From the NCBI RefSeq assembly GCF_900231835.1, contig NZ_OCTN01000001.1, forward strand, positions 992,001 to 1,056,000: 64,000 nucleotides of DNA, given 5' to 3'. A program made the translations under genes and the position numbers. The notes under the pieces were generated by a model, which saw only the letters and a program-made list of their open reading frames with translations, was not told the DNA's origin and searched no databases. Origin of the DNA: Pontivivens marinum (lineage in GTDB: Bacteria; Pseudomonadota; Alphaproteobacteria; Rhodobacterales; Rhodobacteraceae). Shown in pieces: positions 62,416-64,000 of the stretch; the stretch's first letter is position 1, and every line of letters begins with the position of its first letter.

Positions 62416-63534
62416 ATGAAAGTCAGCATCGAACGCAGCGCCCTGCTGAAGGCCATGAGCCGCGCACAATCGGTCGTTGAGCGGCGCAACACGATCCCGA
62501 TTCTGGCCAACGTCCTGATCGAGGCAGAGGGCGCAGACATTTCATTCCGCGCCACCGACCTGGACATCGAGGTCGTGGACAAAACCGCCGCAATGGTTGA
62601 GCAGGCAGGCTCCACCACCGTTGCCGCCGGTATGCTGCATGACATCGTGCGCAAATTGCCCGACGGCTCCACTGTGCAACTGAACGCTGATGCCGCGACA
62701 GGCCGGATGGAAATCCGCGCGGGCCGTTCGCACTTCTCACTGGCGACCCTGCCGCGTGAGGATTTCCCCGTGATGGCATCCAGTGAATATGACACGAATT
62801 TCACGGCCAAGGCATCGCTGCTGCACCGCCTGTTCGACAAGGCGAAGTTCGCGATCTCGACCGAGGAAACCCGCTACTACCTCAACGGTATCTATCTGCA
62901 CTCGGCCACAGCGCCGGGCGGCCAGATGCTGCGCGCGGTAGCGACGGATGGCCACCGGCTTGCCTGTATCGACACGGAACTGCCCGACGGTGCCGACGCC
63001 ATTCCGGGCGTGATCGTACCGCGCAAAACCGTGACCGAGGTGCTGAAGCTGCTGACCGATGACGACGCGCAAATTGATGTCAGCGTCTCCGAGACAAAGA
63101 TCCGCTTCGCCACCCCCGACATTATCCTGACATCCAAGGTGATCGACGGCTCGTTCCCCGATTATACCCGCGTGATCCCGCAGCAGAACCAGAAGCGTAT
63201 GGAAGTAGACGCCAAGGAATTCGCAGCCGCGGTCAACCTCGTCTCCACCGTCTCATCCGAGCGGTCGCGTGCGGTAAAGCTGTCCATCGACGAGGATCGC
63301 CTGATCCTCAGCGTGAATGCCCCCGATAGCGGTGCCGCCGATCATGAACTGGCCGTGGCCTATGCGGATGAGAAACTGGAAATCGGCTTTAACGCGAAAT
63401 ACCTGCTGGAAATCGCCAGTCAGGTGGACCGCGAAAACGCTGTGTTCCTGTTCAACTCCTCGGGCGATCCGACCCTGATGCGTGAGGGCAATGATGACAG
63501 CGCCATCTACGTCGTCATGCCAATGCGGGTCTAA
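62416..63534 (+). CDS. dnaN: DNA polymerase III beta subunit (sliding clamp)
   Basis: A 372-residue beta clamp that encircles DNA and tethers polymerase III. The three clamp domains are read as MKVSIERSALLKAMSRAQSV plus VVERRNTIPILANVLIE (domain 1), ATDGHRLACIDTELPDG (domain 2) and FNAKYLLEIASQVDRENAVF (domain 3). The end VVMPMRV matches the normal clamp C-terminus. GGAG lies eight bases before the ATG. dnaA, commonly next to dnaN, is not present: the neighbour is a divergent regulator. recF follows nine bases later in the same reading frame. Confidence 0.97.
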   Translation: MKVSIERSALLKAMSRAQSVVERRNTIPILANVLIEAEGADISFRATDLDIEVVDKTAAMVEQAGSTTVAAGMLHDIVRKLPDGSTVQLNADAATGRMEIRAGRSHFSLATLPREDFPVMASSEYDTNFTAKASLLHRLFDKAKFAISTEETRYYLNGIYLHSATAPGGQMLRAVATDGHRLACIDTELPDGADAIPGVIVPRKTVTEVLKLLTDDDAQIDVSVSETKIRFATPDIILTSKVIDGSFPDYTRVIPQQNQKRMEVDAKEFAAAVNLVSTVSSERSRAVKLSIDEDRLILSVNAPDSGAADHELAVAYADEKLEIGFNAKYLLEIASQVDRENAVFLFNSSGDPTLMREGNDDSAIYVVMPMRV

Positions 63535-63543
63535 CGCGGTCCG

Positions 63544-64000
63544 TTGCCGCACATAACCTCGCTGCGCCTGTCGCATTTTCGGTCCCACTCCCAAACCACC
63601 ATCGCGGCGGATAAACGCCCCGTCGCGATCTGGGGGCCGAATGGCGCGGGCAAAACCAATATACTTGAGGCGATCTCGCTGCTGTCCCCCGGTCGTGGCC
63701 TGCGCCGCGCCACGTCGGATGAGCTGAGCCGGAAACCCGACGCTATCGGCTGGCGGGTACGCGCCGAAATCACCGCAGAGGCTGACCACCAGATCGTTAC
63801 GGGGGCCGAGGGCGATGCCTCGCGCACCGTGCGGATCGACGACAAGGCAACATCGCAAACCGCACTGGGCCGCCTGCTGCGCGTGGTGTGGCTGGTGCCG
63901 GTCATGGACCGGTTGTGGCTGGAGGGCGCGGCGGAGCGACGCCGCTTCCTCGACCGGATGACGCTCAGCTTTGATCCAGACCACGCCGATACCGTGCTGC
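63544..64000 (+). CDS. recF: DNA replication and repair protein RecF, N-terminal part (cut by window edge)
   Basis: Only the first 152 codons are visible; the frame is open to the edge. ITSLRLSHFRSHSQTTI opens the RecF ATPase fold, followed by Walker A in WGPNGAGKTNILEAISLLS and the RGLRRATSDEL segment. A later conserved block reads LEGAAERRRFLDRMTLSF. RecF helps load RecA at single-stranded gaps. The likely start is TTG at 63544, because no ATG or GTG lies between the dnaN stop and the first conserved residues. The frame is the same as dnaN, three codons apart, with no stop between. Confidence 0.9.
   Translation, partial: MPHITSLRLSHFRSHSQTTIAADKRPVAIWGPNGAGKTNILEAISLLSPGRGLRRATSDELSRKPDAIGWRVRAEITAEADHQIVTGAEGDASRTVRIDDKATSQTALGRLLRVVWLVPVMDRLWLEGAAERRRFLDRMTLSFDPDHADTVL

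Overview
The window is GC-rich, densely packed chromosomal DNA that reads as an alphaproteobacterium of the Rhodobacterales (Rhodobacter/Roseobacter group). Support for this is a CcrM-type GANTC methyltransferase, crotonyl-CoA carboxylase/reductase and ethylmalonyl-CoA mutase of the ethylmalonyl-CoA pathway, a GntR-LutABC lactate cluster, a DUF721-DsbA gene pair and a PA0069-type radical SAM protein. I found no tRNA, rRNA, CRISPR, insertion sequence or prophage. Almost every gene looks intact, and many neighbours overlap by ATGA. No finding here amounts to a demonstrated new system; the most unusual items are listed below and kept separate from ordinary annotation.

Layout. 1-9.5 kb: SulP transporter (cut by the window edge), flavin reductase-mtnP, an acetyltransferase, a CPA1 antiporter, ccrM, rnhB, a radical SAM protein and a flavin dehydrogenase. 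9.5-14.6 kb: alkB coupled to that dehydrogenase, mutY divergent from DUF721-dsbA, an SRPBCC protein and an agmatinase. 14.7-18.6 kb: GntR regulator, lutA-lutB-lutC and a coupled YjbR protein. 18.7-28.4 kb: rplY-pth, a divergent MFS/AsnC pair, a small AT-rich pocket with two micro-genes, apt, a GlcD-like oxidase, thrC-M16 peptidase-acetyltransferase and yqgE. 28.5-37.3 kb: a DsbD-N protein, a two-gene RND pump, moaB-udg, a GST and a secreted double PRC-barrel protein. 37.4-43.1 kb: ccr, a Roadblock protein, a PlsB-like acyltransferase and ecm. 43.1-46.7 kb: lipoprotein-Slam-flavoprotein operon. 46.8-53.7 kb: five-gene valine/lysine catabolic operon with a divergent LysR regulator. 53.7-61.6 kb: peptide ABC importer interleaved with two peptidases. 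61.7-64 kb: MarR-like regulator, then dnaN and the start of recF.

How it works together. Valine breakdown (isobutyryl-CoA dehydrogenase, HIBCH, MmsB, MmsA) yields propionyl-CoA, which feeds the same C4/C5 acyl-CoA chemistry that Ccr and Ecm serve during acetate assimilation; ccr and ecm are 2.4 kb apart and share a TTGCGCAA-type element. LutABC and the peptide importer with its M32 and M20 hydrolases add lactate and peptides to the diet. MtnP and Apt handle methylthioadenosine and adenine salvage.

Items most worth checking: a Slam-type outer-membrane translocator paired with a lysine-free putative surface lipoprotein; a 23-bp hairpin that would bury the ribosome binding site of the MarR-like gene; GANTC sites placed inside and beside the ccrM promoter; a perfect 17-bp palindrome before ccr; a uracil-DNA glycosylase that lacks the usual iron-sulfur cysteines; and a 40-bp intergenic repeat found twice directly after stop codons.
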